DNA of 64,000 nt, taken from positions 394,342 to 458,341 of the forward strand of contig CP066681.1 in NCBI GenBank assembly GCA_016432265.1, written 5' to 3'. This document shows positions 51,188 through 60,618 of this stretch, piece after piece. The translations under genes were made by a program, and so were the position numbers. The stretch is from Micavibrio aeruginosavorus. GTDB lineage: Bacteria; Pseudomonadota; Alphaproteobacteria; Micavibrionales; Micavibrionaceae. Positions within the stretch are counted from its first letter, which is position 1, and each line of letters starts with the position of its first letter. The notes below the pieces were generated by a model, which was not told the DNA's origin, did not search any database, and saw nothing but the letters and a program-made list of their open reading frames with translations.

Positions 51188-52252
51188 TTACTGCGCTGCG
51201 CCCAATTTTATTCTATGCGATTCTTTCTCCCGCATGCTGGCGGCATCGGCAAAGCGTAGCGCGGCCCCGGCGTAGGCTGTGCTTTGATTCAGGGTCTGTG
51301 CCAGTAGTTGCTGCAAGAATTCATCAACCTGCCCTGCGGCATTCATACGCAGCGATTTCTTGAGATGGGGCAGGCTTTGCGCGACTGACAATTCCGGATC
51401 GCAACCGATCAATTTTTCGGCATAGATCTGCTTCATGGCTTCTTTCTCAAGGAAGCTAAAAATATCCAGCCTGACCCAGTTTGGCTGCCGCGGTAACGAA
51501 GATAGACTCATAACGCGGTGGAGATCGCGGCTGCGGCGCATTTGGTAGTCGTCACACTCCATCCATGCCCATACCAGTTCGTGAGCTTCAGAGATATTTT
51601 TCTTCCGGGCCTCCATTTGCCCGCTGTGAACGTAACTCTCAAGCGGTTTATGAGGGTCATGATCCAGTCGCATGCCAAAGGCGAGCAGAATGTTCGAACG
51701 TATCTGGCCCCGATCGTCTTCAAAAAAACCGTCAAATTGTTCGATAAAACGTTCTGTATGTTGCCCCAGGATGTTGCGTTGAAAGCTGAAATCATCCCTG
51801 TGCTTCTTTAATTCCCGAAGGAAATTGACGTAGATGCGGCTTAATGTTGCGCTGTCCATATGTTCGATCACAGGGTGGCGGAGGTTGCCGGAAAGCCTCT
51901 CATCCAGCGGCCCTGATCCGGATAAGGTGTTTGGCAAGGGCATGCCTTCGAAGGCTTCGCTCAGAGCTTGGTAAACAGCCTTGTTTTTATGACGCTCCGC
52001 CAGCGCTTCGTCCAGCACCAATTCCATATTAAAATGATAAAGAGGAACTTCGTGCATCAGTTGCGCCAGTTCGGTAATCGCCTTCGGTTCTTCCAGATGC
52101 ATGATGTGCACCGGGTTGGCCAGGACAAAACAATCTTCTACATGGCCGAAACAGGAAAAAGGCTCGCGCGCGACCGGTATCAGCACGGCTGTTCGGGGGT
52201 CTTTTTCAGCCTGTTTAAGAACTGGATCGATGCAGTAATAATATGAACTCAT
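51188..52252 (-). CDS. Unknown 354-residue protein downstream of pheT
   Basis: Soluble helical protein of no family I recognise. GAGG eight bases upstream places the start at ATG 52252 (MSSYYYCIDP), 13 bp after the pheT stop, so it should be co-transcribed with pheT. Residues about 45-75 (FSCFGHVEDCFVLANPVHIMHLEEPKAI) are beta-like; the rest is charged helix, e.g. YVNFLRELKKHRDDFSFQRNILGQHTERFIEQFDGFF. No signal peptide or membrane helix. Convergent with fadD, 6 bp apart. Confidence 0.75.
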   Translation of the reverse strand: MSSYYYCIDPVLKQAEKDPRTAVLIPVAREPFSCFGHVEDCFVLANPVHIMHLEEPKAITELAQLMHEVPLYHFNMELVLDEALAERHKNKAVYQALSEAFEGMPLPNTLSGSGPLDERLSGNLRHPVIEHMDSATLSRIYVNFLRELKKHRDDFSFQRNILGQHTERFIEQFDGFFEDDRGQIRSNILLAFGMRLDHDPHKPLESYVHSGQMEARKKNISEAHELVWAWMECDDYQMRRSRDLHRVMSLSSLPRQPNWVRLDIFSFLEKEAMKQIYAEKLIGCDPELSVAQSLPHLKKSLRMNAAGQVDEFLQQLLAQTLNQSTAYAGAALRFADAASMREKESHRIKLGAAQ

Positions 52253-52265
52253 ACAACCAGCCTCA

Positions 52266-54686
52266 TCAGGATCGCAGCATGCCGCCGGTTTTGGCGGCGA
52301 CGGCATCGATGATTTTGCGGCTGATTGCTTCCAGATCGGCCTCGGTCAGAGTTTGTGTGCGGGGCTGCAGCGTCACAGCCACAGCCACGGATTTTTTACC
52401 TGCGGGTACGCCTTTGCCGCTGTAGATATCGAAGATATCAACGCGATCGATCAAGTCCTTGTCGCTGCCTCGGATGGCGCGCACCAGAACATCTCCTTCG
52501 ATCTTTATATCCATCAGGAAGGCGAAGTCGCGGCTGACAGGCTGCAGACTGGATAGCGTCAAGACGCCTTTGCTGGTACCCTTCTTGCGGGATTGCGGTA
52601 TATTATCGAGCACAACTTCAAAACCTACGACAGGCCCTTTGATATCAAGAGCTTCCAGTGTCGCCGGGTGCAGTTCGCCAAAGCGGGCGATGATATTGGC
52701 GCCCATTCTGAGGACGCCTGAACGTCCGGGATGATACCATGCCGGGGCATCCCGGCTGACTTGTAATCCAGAGGCGGGGATTCCAGCGGATTCGATAACG
52801 GCCATGGCATCCGCCTTTGCATCCATAACGTCGACGTCGCGGTGACATGAGGCATCGGCCCAGTGGCGCGGCCCTGCCTGACCGCTACGGATACCTCCTG
52901 CAACCAGAACCTGTCCGTTCATCTTCGGGCTGGTGAAGGTCGGCCCGACTTCAAACAAGGCATTGCCGCCGAAACCGCGGGCGCGGTTTCGTTCGGCGGC
53001 TTCGACCAGATTGGGCAGGATGCTCGGGCGCATTTGCGCCAGATCCGCACTGATCGCATTGGATAATTTGAGGGCAGCGGCTTGTTCGCTGTCATTTGCG
53101 CTGAACAAAGCGGCTTTGCTTTCGGGCATAAACGACCATGTTACGCATTCATCCATGCCTCGCGCTGCCAGTACGGCCCGCGCTTTGCGGGCGCGGGCTC
53201 CGTTCGATGTCTCGCCGCCCTGCGTCAGCGCTTGCGGTTTACACATCGATACTGGCGGGATATTGTCGTAGCCGTTGATTCGCAAAACCTCTTCAACGAT
53301 ATCAGCGCGACCTTCGACGTCCGCGCGCCATGACGGTGGCTGAATTTTCCAATCGCTAGACGATTTAACAACGACGATAAACCCCAGCGACTCCAGAATG
53401 GCCTTCTGTCTGTCAGCTTCCAGTTCAAAGCCGCTCAACTGTTTCAGGTAAGCGGGGTCATAACTGATCGTGCGTTGCCATGCTGGAACATCACCCGCCT
53501 GTATGACTTCACTGGCTTCGCCGCCGCAGATTTCTTGAATCAGGCGCGTAGCGATCTCAATCGCGGGAATAGTAAAAGCCGGGTCGACGCCGCGTTCAAA
53601 ACGATAACGGGCATCGCTGTCGATTTGCAGGCTCCGACCTGTACGCGCCGTACGCAGCGGGTCGAAATAGGCGCATTCAAGATAGACATTTGCGGTGCTT
53701 TCTGTGCATCCAGTGGCCTCTCCACCGATCACGCCGCCCAGACCCAGCACACCGCTGTCGTCGCAGACAACGGTCATAGCGACGCTGAGCATGTATTCTT
53801 TGCCATTCAAAGCTTGCAGTGTTTCGCCATCCCTGGCCAATCGCACATGGATGCCACCCTTAAGTTTATCGGCGTCGAAGACATGCAACGGGCGGCACAA
53901 ATCAAGAGACAGATAGTTGGTCACATCAACCAGGGCAGAAATCGGGCGCAGGCCGACAGCTTTCAGGCGATCTTGCATCCATTTCGGCGAGGGGCCGTTT
54001 TTGACGCCCTTGATATAGCGCCCGAGAAACAGAGGACAGGCGTCTTTCTTGTCATTGTCAAATTTCAGCGTAACGCCGACTGGCGAGGGGCCGCTATATT
54101 TGACGGCGCCTTCGTCCAGCGGTTTCAGCTTGCCCATCCCGGCAGCCGCCAGATCTCGTGCGATGCCGCGAATACCGGCGCAATCTGCCCGGTTAGGGGT
54201 GAGGCCGATTTCGATCAGCGGGTCGTTGAGGCCGTAAAGATCGGCAAATGCGGTGCCTACCGGGACTTCGGCAGCGACATCGATGATGCCTTCATGTTCG
54301 TCAGAGAGGCCCATCTCTCGTTCCGACACCATCATGCCGTTCGATTCCTGCCCTCGGATATTACCCTTTTTGATCGTGATGCCGGTGCCAGGGATATAGC
54401 TGCCCGCCGGAGCGAAAACGGCTTTCATTCCGGCGCGGGCGTTGGGTGCGCCGCAGACGACTTGCAGTTTCTCTTTGCCGGTATCGATAATGCAAACCTT
54501 AAGACGGTCGGCATCCGGATGGGGCTCAGCTTTTTCGACATAAACAACATGGAAGGGGGCATAGAGCTTGGCGCGGTCGGTCACAGCATCGACTTCCAGG
54601 CCTAGCGCGGTCAGGGTCAAAGTAATTTCGTCCAATGACGCTGTCGTATCCAGATGCTGTTTCAGCCAGTCTAATGTGAATTTCAT
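52266..54686 (-). CDS. pheT: Phenylalanyl-tRNA synthetase beta subunit
   Basis: An 806-residue subunit of the alpha2-beta2 PheRS. Domains: N-terminal EMAP/OB tRNA-binding domain (VVYVEKAEPHPDADRLKVCIID, VVCGAPNARAGMK), B3/B4 editing domain (LGRYIKGVKNGPSPKWMQDRLKAVGLRPISALVDVTNYLSLDLCRPLHVFD), B5 (IVEEVLRINGYDNIPP), catalytic-like core, and C-terminal FDX-ACB domain (SSLQPVSRDFAFLMDIKIEGDVLVRAIRG). Length is normal. Unusually it is 2.3 kb away from pheS, with an opposite-strand gene between. Confidence 0.98.
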   Translation of the reverse strand: MKFTLDWLKQHLDTTASLDEITLTLTALGLEVDAVTDRAKLYAPFHVVYVEKAEPHPDADRLKVCIIDTGKEKLQVVCGAPNARAGMKAVFAPAGSYIPGTGITIKKGNIRGQESNGMMVSEREMGLSDEHEGIIDVAAEVPVGTAFADLYGLNDPLIEIGLTPNRADCAGIRGIARDLAAAGMGKLKPLDEGAVKYSGPSPVGVTLKFDNDKKDACPLFLGRYIKGVKNGPSPKWMQDRLKAVGLRPISALVDVTNYLSLDLCRPLHVFDADKLKGGIHVRLARDGETLQALNGKEYMLSVAMTVVCDDSGVLGLGGVIGGEATGCTESTANVYLECAYFDPLRTARTGRSLQIDSDARYRFERGVDPAFTIPAIEIATRLIQEICGGEASEVIQAGDVPAWQRTISYDPAYLKQLSGFELEADRQKAILESLGFIVVVKSSSDWKIQPPSWRADVEGRADIVEEVLRINGYDNIPPVSMCKPQALTQGGETSNGARARKARAVLAARGMDECVTWSFMPESKAALFSANDSEQAAALKLSNAISADLAQMRPSILPNLVEAAERNRARGFGGNALFEVGPTFTSPKMNGQVLVAGGIRSGQAGPRHWADASCHRDVDVMDAKADAMAVIESAGIPASGLQVSRDAPAWYHPGRSGVLRMGANIIARFGELHPATLEALDIKGPVVGFEVVLDNIPQSRKKGTSKGVLTLSSLQPVSRDFAFLMDIKIEGDVLVRAIRGSDKDLIDRVDIFDIYSGKGVPAGKKSVAVAVTLQPRTQTLTEADLEAISRKIIDAVAAKTGGMLRS

Positions 54687-54803
54687 ATTCGGCCCTCTAT
54701 GCAGGATTCAGGGCTTGAAACTAACGCGAAAGGTCAGGAAAACCAACAGGTTTCCGTAGCCGGGAACCGTGCGCTGCATAGACTCTTTCGTTTAACATAA
54801 TAA

Positions 54804-54832
54804 TTAATGGCTTATTAATTACTTTCTATAAT
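54804..54832 (+). promoter_or_regulatory. CtrA-box promoter of the disordered-protein gene
   Basis: A full CtrA recognition site TTAA-N7-TTAA (54804-54807 and 54815-54818) sits where the -35 element would be, 17 bp upstream of a perfect TATAAT at 54827-54832. In Caulobacter-type regulation, CtrA-activated promoters have exactly this layout, with the box over the -35 region. The transcript would begin about 85 bp before the ATG at 54923. Confidence 0.6.
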
Positions 54833-54922
54833 AATAGGGGCATCGGCGTATCTGAAAAGCGTATCAGGCAAAACGTCTTTTAAAGACAAGAATAAGACTA
54901 AAGCTAAAGAGGGGAAAGACGA

Positions 54923-56542
54923 ATGGTTGACTATACGGAACTTGCGGACATGATGAATGGTGCGCCAGCGCCAGAAATACCCGAGAATCAGGTCGTTGTC
55001 CCTCAAGTTACTCCAGCGCAGACACCAGCAACCGCAGCACCGGCTACGGAGGCTCCTGCCCCTCCGAAAGCGGCAACTGCGCCACAGGCGCGCAGGCAAA
55101 CTGCACCCGATCCTGCGTCTCAGGCTGCCGTTGTTGCGCCTGCGGAACCGGCCAGGCCTCAATCGCAGGCAGCGGGCGCAATGCCGCCTGGCGGTATGCA
55201 AGGAGGCATGCAGAATTTCCTCCAGATGATTTTCATGGCCATTGCCCAGATGTTGGGCATTAATATGACGGCCATGCAGCAAGCACAAGCCAACCAGAAC
55301 AAGCCTGCGGCTGTTGTTGCGGCCGCTCCTGCGGGGCAGGGCTTGAAACCTAGCACCAGCGGCCCTGGTCTCAATCCCAATGCGCCTTCAGGGCCTGGCC
55401 TCAAAGTACAGGGGGCGACAACACAGGGCCCGGCGGTTCAAACACCGACTGCTGAAGAACTCAAGGGGCTGGGAGCAAAGCCTGAAGGCGATAAGAAGCC
55501 GGAAACACCAGCTGCGGCTTCGGCTGATTCGTCAGACCCTTTAGGTGATTTTATCGCTGAACGTGGTTTTGATAAACCGGATGCGCCTGCTGCTCCCGTC
55601 GCGAAAAATGATGGATCGGCCAAACCCGAACCTACAACGCTTGCGCAGCGTTTTGGTCAGCCGCAAATTCAGCCGGCTTCATTGGCGGTTGAATATAACC
55701 GCGCCAGCATTCAGGCGCTGCCATCGCTGCAGGATCGTTTGCAGACCCGGGCTGACAGGATAACGGAATATACCGAAGCCGGCATGTCTTTGCGCGACGC
55801 CAGCCGCCAGGTTTCCACGGAACGTCGTCAGGAGCTGGCGGCGCAGGGGCTTGACCGCAATACGGTGAACTCGTTGGCCAACGGAGAAGAACAGGTTGAA
55901 CGTCAGCGCATCGCGCAGATAGAACAGCAGCAAAGAGCCTTTGAAAGGGATCAGCGCCAACAACAACAGCAAGAGCTGGCAGCCGCGCGTCGTGAGGCGT
56001 CCATGAACATGCGCAATAGGCGGGCCGCCGATATGGAGAATGAGCGCGACGGTCGCGCTCTTGGTGGTGTTATGGCCGATGTTGGCGGTTTGCGTGGCAA
56101 TGAAAAACGGATGGCGCAGGCTCTGGGCGCAGTGGGAGGAAAGGTTTTCGGCGCTATCACAGGCGACGACCGCCCCTCCGGCGCGGGGGATCGTGAAAAC
56201 GGTCGTTTTGCAAGGGATATTGGCAATGCTGCTGGCGGTGGTACTTATGGCCGGGCTGCGGAAATTTTGGTGCGCCGCGGTGGCGAGGTGATTACCTATC
56301 CGCAACAGGATCGCTCGAATATGCCGCAACCAGCGGCACAGGCGGGGAAATGGGACAGCAACCAGATCAGCGCCGCACAACGTTTCTCAGCGGCCTATGG
56401 ATCCAGTCCGGAAGAACGCCAGCAATTGCTGGCCGGCCAGGGGCCGCAAGCCGCAATGGTGGACAATGCGCCGGCGATGTCTGGTGCGGAAACGGTACGC
56501 CGGATGCAAACGACCAGCGGCCTTTATGGCCCTGGTTCCTAA
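54923..56542 (+). CDS. Large disordered Pro/Ala/Gln-rich protein of unknown function
   Basis: A 539-residue protein with GAGGGG eight bases before the ATG. Residues 1-95 are Pro/Ala-rich; 88-115 include a hydrophobic Met-rich patch (GGMQNFLQMIFMAIAQMLGINM) that could touch a membrane; 130-180 repeat Gly-Pro-Gly-Leu units (GPGLNPNAPSGPGLK); 300-360 form a charged, Gln-rich coiled-coil-like helix (EEQVERQRIAQIEQQQRAFERDQRQQQQQEL); the rest is Gly/Ala-rich. No signal peptide or known domain. It lies on the plus strand between pheS and pheT. A surface, stalk or scaffold role is possible. Confidence 0.8.
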   Translation: MVDYTELADMMNGAPAPEIPENQVVVPQVTPAQTPATAAPATEAPAPPKAATAPQARRQTAPDPASQAAVVAPAEPARPQSQAAGAMPPGGMQGGMQNFLQMIFMAIAQMLGINMTAMQQAQANQNKPAAVVAAAPAGQGLKPSTSGPGLNPNAPSGPGLKVQGATTQGPAVQTPTAEELKGLGAKPEGDKKPETPAAASADSSDPLGDFIAERGFDKPDAPAAPVAKNDGSAKPEPTTLAQRFGQPQIQPASLAVEYNRASIQALPSLQDRLQTRADRITEYTEAGMSLRDASRQVSTERRQELAAQGLDRNTVNSLANGEEQVERQRIAQIEQQQRAFERDQRQQQQQELAAARREASMNMRNRRAADMENERDGRALGGVMADVGGLRGNEKRMAQALGAVGGKVFGAITGDDRPSGAGDRENGRFARDIGNAAGGGTYGRAAEILVRRGGEVITYPQQDRSNMPQPAAQAGKWDSNQISAAQRFSAAYGSSPEERQQLLAGQGPQAAMVDNAPAMSGAETVRRMQTTSGLYGPGS

Positions 56543-56970
56543 AGCGGCAGCACATGCAGTGTGAAATCGAGTTTGAGGCCCAGATTTTTGTATAAAGACT
56601 GGGCTTCTTTATTTTTCTCTTCAGCCAGCCAGTATAGACGGGCCCATCCCTCTTTTCTGCCTTGCGTGGCGAGAGCTGCAACCAGTTGCCGGCCGATACC
56701 TTTGCGGCGGTGCTGGGGATCAATAAATAAATCTTGCATATAACAAACGGGTTTCAGATGCCCTGTGACCGGGTGCAGGATGTAGTGCACCAGACCGACC
56801 ATCCGGTTGTCCTGGAAGGCGCCCAGTCCGCATACTTGCTGATTTTCTATCAGTCGTTCCCATGTAGAGTTTGTAACCGCCTGATTGACGTGGCCCTGAT
56901 TGTTGGCGTCCCATAACACCAGCCAGTGATCATAATCTTCAGGCTTCAAGCCACGGATGATTGTATCCAT
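56539..56970 (-). CDS. GNAT family acetyltransferase
   Basis: A 143-residue N-acetyltransferase: IIRGLKPEDYDHWLVLWDANNQ at the start, then CYMQDLFIDPQHRRKGIGRQLVAALATQGRKEGWARLYWLAEEKNKEAQSLYKNLGLK, where QHRRKGIG is the acetyl-CoA-binding motif A. Substrate unknown. Its ATG shares one base with the pheS stop (TAATG), so it is translationally coupled to pheS. The end overlaps the end of the disordered-protein gene by four bases. Confidence 0.94.
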   Translation of the reverse strand: MDTIIRGLKPEDYDHWLVLWDANNQGHVNQAVTNSTWERLIENQQVCGLGAFQDNRMVGLVHYILHPVTGHLKPVCYMQDLFIDPQHRRKGIGRQLVAALATQGRKEGWARLYWLAEEKNKEAQSLYKNLGLKLDFTLHVLPL

Positions 56971-58055
56971 TATTCGCCTGTGGCGCGGTTGGGGCGATAG
57001 AGTGGGTCAAAGCCGTAATGCCGCAGCCAGCGCACATCGCTTTCGAAGAAGGTGCGCAGATCGGGGATGCCGTATTTCAACATTGCCAGACGCTCGATTC
57101 CCATGCCGAAGGCAAACCCCTGGTATTCGTTCGGGTCAAGGCCGCAGTTTTTGATAACGTTGGGGTGCACCATGCCACACCCGAGGATCTCAAGCCAGCT
57201 ATCGCCTGCGCCGATCTTAAGGCCGCCATCCTTGCGGCTGCAGCCGATATCGACTTCGGCGCTGGGCTCGGTGAATGGAAAAAAGCTCGGGCGGAACCGA
57301 ACCGGTAAATCTTCAATCTGGAAGTATGCGCGCAGGAAATCCATCAGGCACCCTTTCAGATGGCCCATATGAGTATTTTTGTCGATGACCAGTCCTTCCA
57401 TCTGGTGAAACATCGGCGTGTGCGTCATATCATAATCGGAACGGTAGGTACGCCCCATGCAGATGATGCGGATCGGCGGTTTCTGGTTCATCATGGTGCG
57501 GATCTGCACGGTCGATGTATGCGTGCGCAGCAGTTTCCTGGCGGCTTCGCCTTTCTCCTCCGGATCGTCCGGCAGATAGAAGGTATCGTGCATCTCTCGC
57601 GCTGGATGGCCGGGGGGGAAATTGAGCGCGGTGAAATTGTGGAAATCGTCCTCAATATCCGGGCCTTCGGCAACGCCAAATCCCATATCCGCGAAAATCG
57701 ATACCAGCTCTTCCATCGTCTGGCTGATCGGGTGAATGTGGCCCTTGTGTTCAGGACGCACGGACAGGGTGATATCAACGGTTTCATTTGCCAGACGATC
57801 GTTCAGCGCCTGCGCTTTCAACGCGGCCTCCTGTTTTTCGATCAGGGCCGCGATTTCATCTTTTAGCTCATTGAGGGCAGCCCCCATGGCCTTGCGGGCT
57901 TCTGGATCCATGCTGCCCAGGTTTTTCATCAGATCAGTGATGCGCCCTTTCTTGCCCAGCGCCGTGACCCGTGCCTGTTCAAGGGCGGGGAGGTCGTTGG
58001 CGGCCTCAACCATGGCGGTCAGCTCGTTTTTCAGACTGGTAATATTCTGATTCAT
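56970..58055 (-). CDS. pheS: Phenylalanyl-tRNA synthetase alpha subunit
   Basis: Catalytic subunit of PheRS, 361 residues from ATG 58055. An earlier in-frame TTG (58088) overlaps the previous gene and is less likely. The N-terminal coiled coil ([39 protein letters not shown]) is followed by class II motifs: motif 2 region [17 protein letters not shown], and motif 3 [41 protein letters not shown] and [19 protein letters not shown] are typical. Upstream lie a small gene, cdd and rplT. Confidence 0.98.
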   Translation of the reverse strand: MNQNITSLKNELTAMVEAANDLPALEQARVTALGKKGRITDLMKNLGSMDPEARKAMGAALNELKDEIAALIEKQEAALKAQALNDRLANETVDITLSVRPEHKGHIHPISQTMEELVSIFADMGFGVAEGPDIEDDFHNFTALNFPPGHPAREMHDTFYLPDDPEEKGEAARKLLRTHTSTVQIRTMMNQKPPIRIICMGRTYRSDYDMTHTPMFHQMEGLVIDKNTHMGHLKGCLMDFLRAYFQIEDLPVRFRPSFFPFTEPSAEVDIGCSRKDGGLKIGAGDSWLEILGCGMVHPNVIKNCGLDPNEYQGFAFGMGIERLAMLKYGIPDLRTFFESDVRWLRHYGFDPLYRPNRATGE

Positions 58056-58077
58056 ATCCGTCACGTCTTTCAAACCT

Positions 58078-58341
58078 TTATTTGTCAATCTTGGGCTTCG
58101 ACCCTGGTATGACTTTCAATCCTTGCTGCCGGAATTCCTCTTTTCTGGCTTCTGGAACGCGTTCGCGCAACACCGGCTTCATGCCTTCTGCCACCGTGTC
58201 GATCAGGTGGCGGGGTACGATCATCGGCATCCCCTGTGCGGCGAAGGCCCGGTCGACGATCTCTTTCAAGGCGGCGTCGGCCTTTTCGTCCAGTAAAACT
58301 TGCCCAGCCTGAGAAGCTCCGGTCTTTGTATCCTCATCCAT
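58078..58341 (-). CDS. Unknown 87-residue protein before pheS
   Basis: Small charged protein. The frame is open to 58413, but the first clear ribosome binding site (GGCAGG) is before ATG 58341, giving [29 protein letters not shown]. The C-terminal half [25 protein letters not shown] is basic. No family recognised. It ends 22 bp before the pheS start and is probably in its operon. Confidence 0.55.
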   Translation of the reverse strand: MDEDTKTGASQAGQVLLDEKADAALKEIVDRAFAAQGMPMIVPRHLIDTVAEGMKPVLRERVPEARKEEFRQQGLKVIPGSKPKIDK

Positions 58342-58452
58342 AATAAACCTGCCTGCGTGTTCCTCTAGGAAATCTTTGATGGCATTTTTAGCACCGGCGG
58401 CTTCGGAATTCAAAGGTTAAACAGAAAGATAGGGAAAATAGGGGCGGGGACT

Positions 58453-58881
58453 TCAGGCTTCTTTGTCGAGATTCTGAGGCCCAAAAGAATAGGGGAGAAG
58501 ATCTTCCAGCGTCCATGAACGGCGCACGCCTTCCGGCCCGGCGGTATAGACGATCAGGTTTCGCGGCGTATCGTTATGTTCACGCAGCCATTGGCGGCAA
58601 TGGCCGCAGGGGGTAACCAGCATACTGTCTCCCGCTTCTCCGGCGACAACCATCACGGCATCGATCCTATGAGCGCCTTCACTTGCAATCATTTGACTGA
58701 TGGCGCCTTGTTCGGCGTGGGTGCAGACATAGGCGGCTTCCTCAACGTTGGCCCCGGCGTAAACCGCTCCGGTTTCCGAAAGGACGGCGGCTCCTACCTT
58801 GAAGCCGGAATAAGGGGCATAGGCGTTTTGCCGGACAGCGCGCGCGGCCTGAAACAGACGCTCAACATCTTTTTGGTTCAT
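58453..58881 (-). CDS. cdd: Cytidine deaminase
   Basis: Zinc enzyme converting cytidine to uridine in pyrimidine salvage. The 142 residues include AYAPYSGFKVGAAVL, the zinc/catalytic motif CTHAEQGAI (His or Cys ligand and catalytic Glu in HAE/CTHAE) and the PCGHCRQWL zinc cysteines. Length and pattern fit the homotetrameric form. It lies between rplT and pheS on the same strand, an unusual place. Confidence 0.96.
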   Translation of the reverse strand: MNQKDVERLFQAARAVRQNAYAPYSGFKVGAAVLSETGAVYAGANVEEAAYVCTHAEQGAISQMIASEGAHRIDAVMVVAGEAGDSMLVTPCGHCRQWLREHNDTPRNLIVYTAGPEGVRRSWTLEDLLPYSFGPQNLDKEA

Positions 58882-58909
58882 GGTAAGAACCTAAACCCTT
58901 GAAACCGGC

Positions 58910-58945
58910 AAAGCAACAGCCCGCTCGGGGAGCGGGCTGTCTAAT
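58910..58945 (-). terminator. Hairpin between rplT and cdd
   Basis: ACAGCCCGCT 58916-58925 pairs with AGCGGGCTGT 58931-58940, a perfect 10-bp stem. On the minus strand the tail is TGCTTTG, not a strong T run, so termination of rpmI-rplT is likely but partial read-through is possible. Confidence 0.6.
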
Positions 58946-59006
58946 CCGTATCAATGGTGATGTGTGGGAGAAGTTGATACGGAGATCCTAATCCCTACAA
59001 GTTGTG

Positions 59007-59372
59007 TTATGCGGCCTTTTTACGGGCGTCGCCGGCCTGTTTGGCTATCGCTTTGAAATCGTCAGGGTTTCTGACGGCGATATCAGCCAGAACCTTGCGA
59101 TCCAGTTGCAGGCCGGTCAATTTCAGGCCGTGCATGAACTGCGAGTATGTCAGGCCATTCAGACGAGCGGCTGCGTTGATGCGCATGATCCACAAAGCGC
59201 GGAAATCGCGCTTGCGTTCGCGGCGATGCTTATAGGCATACGCCAGCGCGCGCTCAACGGAGTTGGCGCCAATCTTGTAGCAATTCTTGCGGCGGCCATA
59301 ATGACCTTTGGCAAGTTTCAGCACTTTTTGATGACGGTTTTTTGTCTTAGGACCACTTTTTACACGTGACAT
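59007..59372 (-). CDS. rplT: 50S ribosomal protein L20
   Basis: Early-assembly 23S rRNA-binding protein, 121 residues. [83 protein letters not shown], given here in shortened reading, is standard L20. It follows rpmI after 12 bp. infC, usually first in this operon, is not present. Confidence 0.99.
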   Translation of the reverse strand: MSRVKSGPKTKNRHQKVLKLAKGHYGRRKNCYKIGANSVERALAYAYKHRRERKRDFRALWIMRINAAARLNGLTYSQFMHGLKLTGLQLDRKVLADIAVRNPDDFKAIAKQAGDARKKAA

Positions 59373-59384
59373 GGTGTGTGCTCC

Positions 59385-59636
59385 TTATTCTGCGGCAGCG
59401 GACTTCGCGGAAGCCGCCTTCTTGTTTTTACGTTTGCGCTGATAGGGCAGGAAGTTGTCGAGGATAATTTTCGTATCCACTGCCGACAAAATCGAGGAGC
59501 CGCGTGTTTTCAGCTTCATTTTCTTGGGCTTGTTCATTTGCATGTGGCGCGCGAATGCGGCCTTGAACTTCACTTTACCGCCTGCGGTCACGCGAAAACG
59601 TTTTTTCGCCCCGCTTTTGGTCTTCATCTTCGGCAT
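59385..59636 (-). CDS. rpmI: 50S ribosomal protein L35
   Basis: An 83-residue basic protein; [20 protein letters not shown] identifies it, with [17 protein letters not shown] later. AAAGGAGAAGAAA directly before ATG 59636 sets the start. The family usually has about 65 residues; the extra C-terminal part is a Lys/Ala-rich tail ([17 protein letters not shown]). First gene of rpmI-rplT. Confidence 0.98.
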   Translation of the reverse strand: MPKMKTKSGAKKRFRVTAGGKVKFKAAFARHMQMNKPKKMKLKTRGSSILSAVDTKIILDNFLPYQRKRKNKKAASAKSAAAE

Positions 59637-60057
59637 TTTCTTCTCCTTTGAACCTCTTGGTTCGTCCAAGTCAAAACATGAGAGCGGGCAAGGCAATGCC
59701 AATTGGCCAGGCCGCATCCTTTTGGAATGGGCTGTTATAAGCGCTTTACCCTTGTGAAATCAAGATTTTTTACAGGAAAAGAGGAAAATGACGCAACTTG
59801 GATGGAATTGAACTTGCCGTCCCTGATTCCTGGAAAGTGAGGGCAGTCGAAGGCATTTGTTGATTTTCATAATAAAAAATAATTAATATTTGAGCATTAG
59901 TTTCAGTAGGGCCACTGCCGCTGTGGCCACAAAAACATCCTGGTCAGACCTCGATTTACGTCAGCGCCTGGCAGAGCAGCTTGAGCGCGATGCGGAAGCA
60001 ACCCGCAGATCCTGATGAGATGATGACTATTACGCGCTTCGTCTGCGGCGGATAAGC
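59637..60057. other. Intergenic region rpmI / gpt
   Basis: About 420 bp. The right part near 59640-59760 is the rpmI leader, where ribosomal operons often carry regulatory structures; a candidate promoter was not fixed. A GGGCCAC/GTGGCC inverted repeat lies at about 59909-59930. Short open frames are present but none has a start signal or protein-like composition. Confidence 0.3.
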
Positions 60058-60537
60058 CTAAGCCCTGGGTGGCGCGATATAGCTGGCTTCGTTCTCTTCC
60101 CATGGGAAGTGAATCCAGGTGTCGGTGCTTACGCTCATGATATAGGTATCGACCGCCGCTTCCCCTGCTGGTTTGGCATAGATCGCTGCGTAGTGTGCTT
60201 TTGGCATCAATTCGCGAGCGGTACGGAAAGTGTTTCCGGTATCAGATAAATCGTCGATGACCAGCCAACCCTCTCCGTTGCCTGCCCCTGCAGCGTGTTT
60301 GATAATCTGGGTCTTGCGCTGGCTTTGATCGTCGTAGCTTGAAATGCAAAGCGTATCAATATGCTTGATCTTCAAATGACGGGCAATGATGCAGGCCGGA
60401 ACCATGCCGCCTGTGGTGATGGCAATAACCCCTTTCCAAGGGCCCTTGTCTGCCAGTTTTAGCGCCAGCGACTTGGCGTGAAGGTTAACCTCGTCCCAGG
60501 TTAGCGGCATATCCAGGTGCTTTTGTGAAACTGACAT
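60058..60537 (-). CDS. gpt: Xanthine-guanine phosphoribosyltransferase
   Basis: Purine-salvage enzyme, 159 residues from ATG 60537 (AAGGG upstream). The PRPP-binding motif is WLVIDDLSDTGNTFRTARE; VIAITTGGMVPACIIARHLKIKHIDTLCISSYD is typical of Gpt, and WIHFPWE near the end is the purine-side segment. Length is normal. Divergent from the channel gene with 81 bp between them. Confidence 0.95.
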   Translation of the reverse strand: MSVSQKHLDMPLTWDEVNLHAKSLALKLADKGPWKGVIAITTGGMVPACIIARHLKIKHIDTLCISSYDDQSQRKTQIIKHAAGAGNGEGWLVIDDLSDTGNTFRTARELMPKAHYAAIYAKPAGEAAVDTYIMSVSTDTWIHFPWEENEASYIAPPRA

Positions 60538-60618
60538 GAAAATATCCCTTTGAAGCGGCTTGCGTATAAAACCTGAACTATTCATTATGATGTTGGCATA
60601 ATAAATACAAGGGGAACA

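Noticed and set aside
53475..54605. 376-codon open frame antisense to pheT
   Set aside because: Shadow of pheT; composition is biased and no start signal is present.
59903..60103. 66-codon open frame downstream of gpt
   Set aside because: Overlaps the end of gpt, lacks a start signal and has low-complexity composition.
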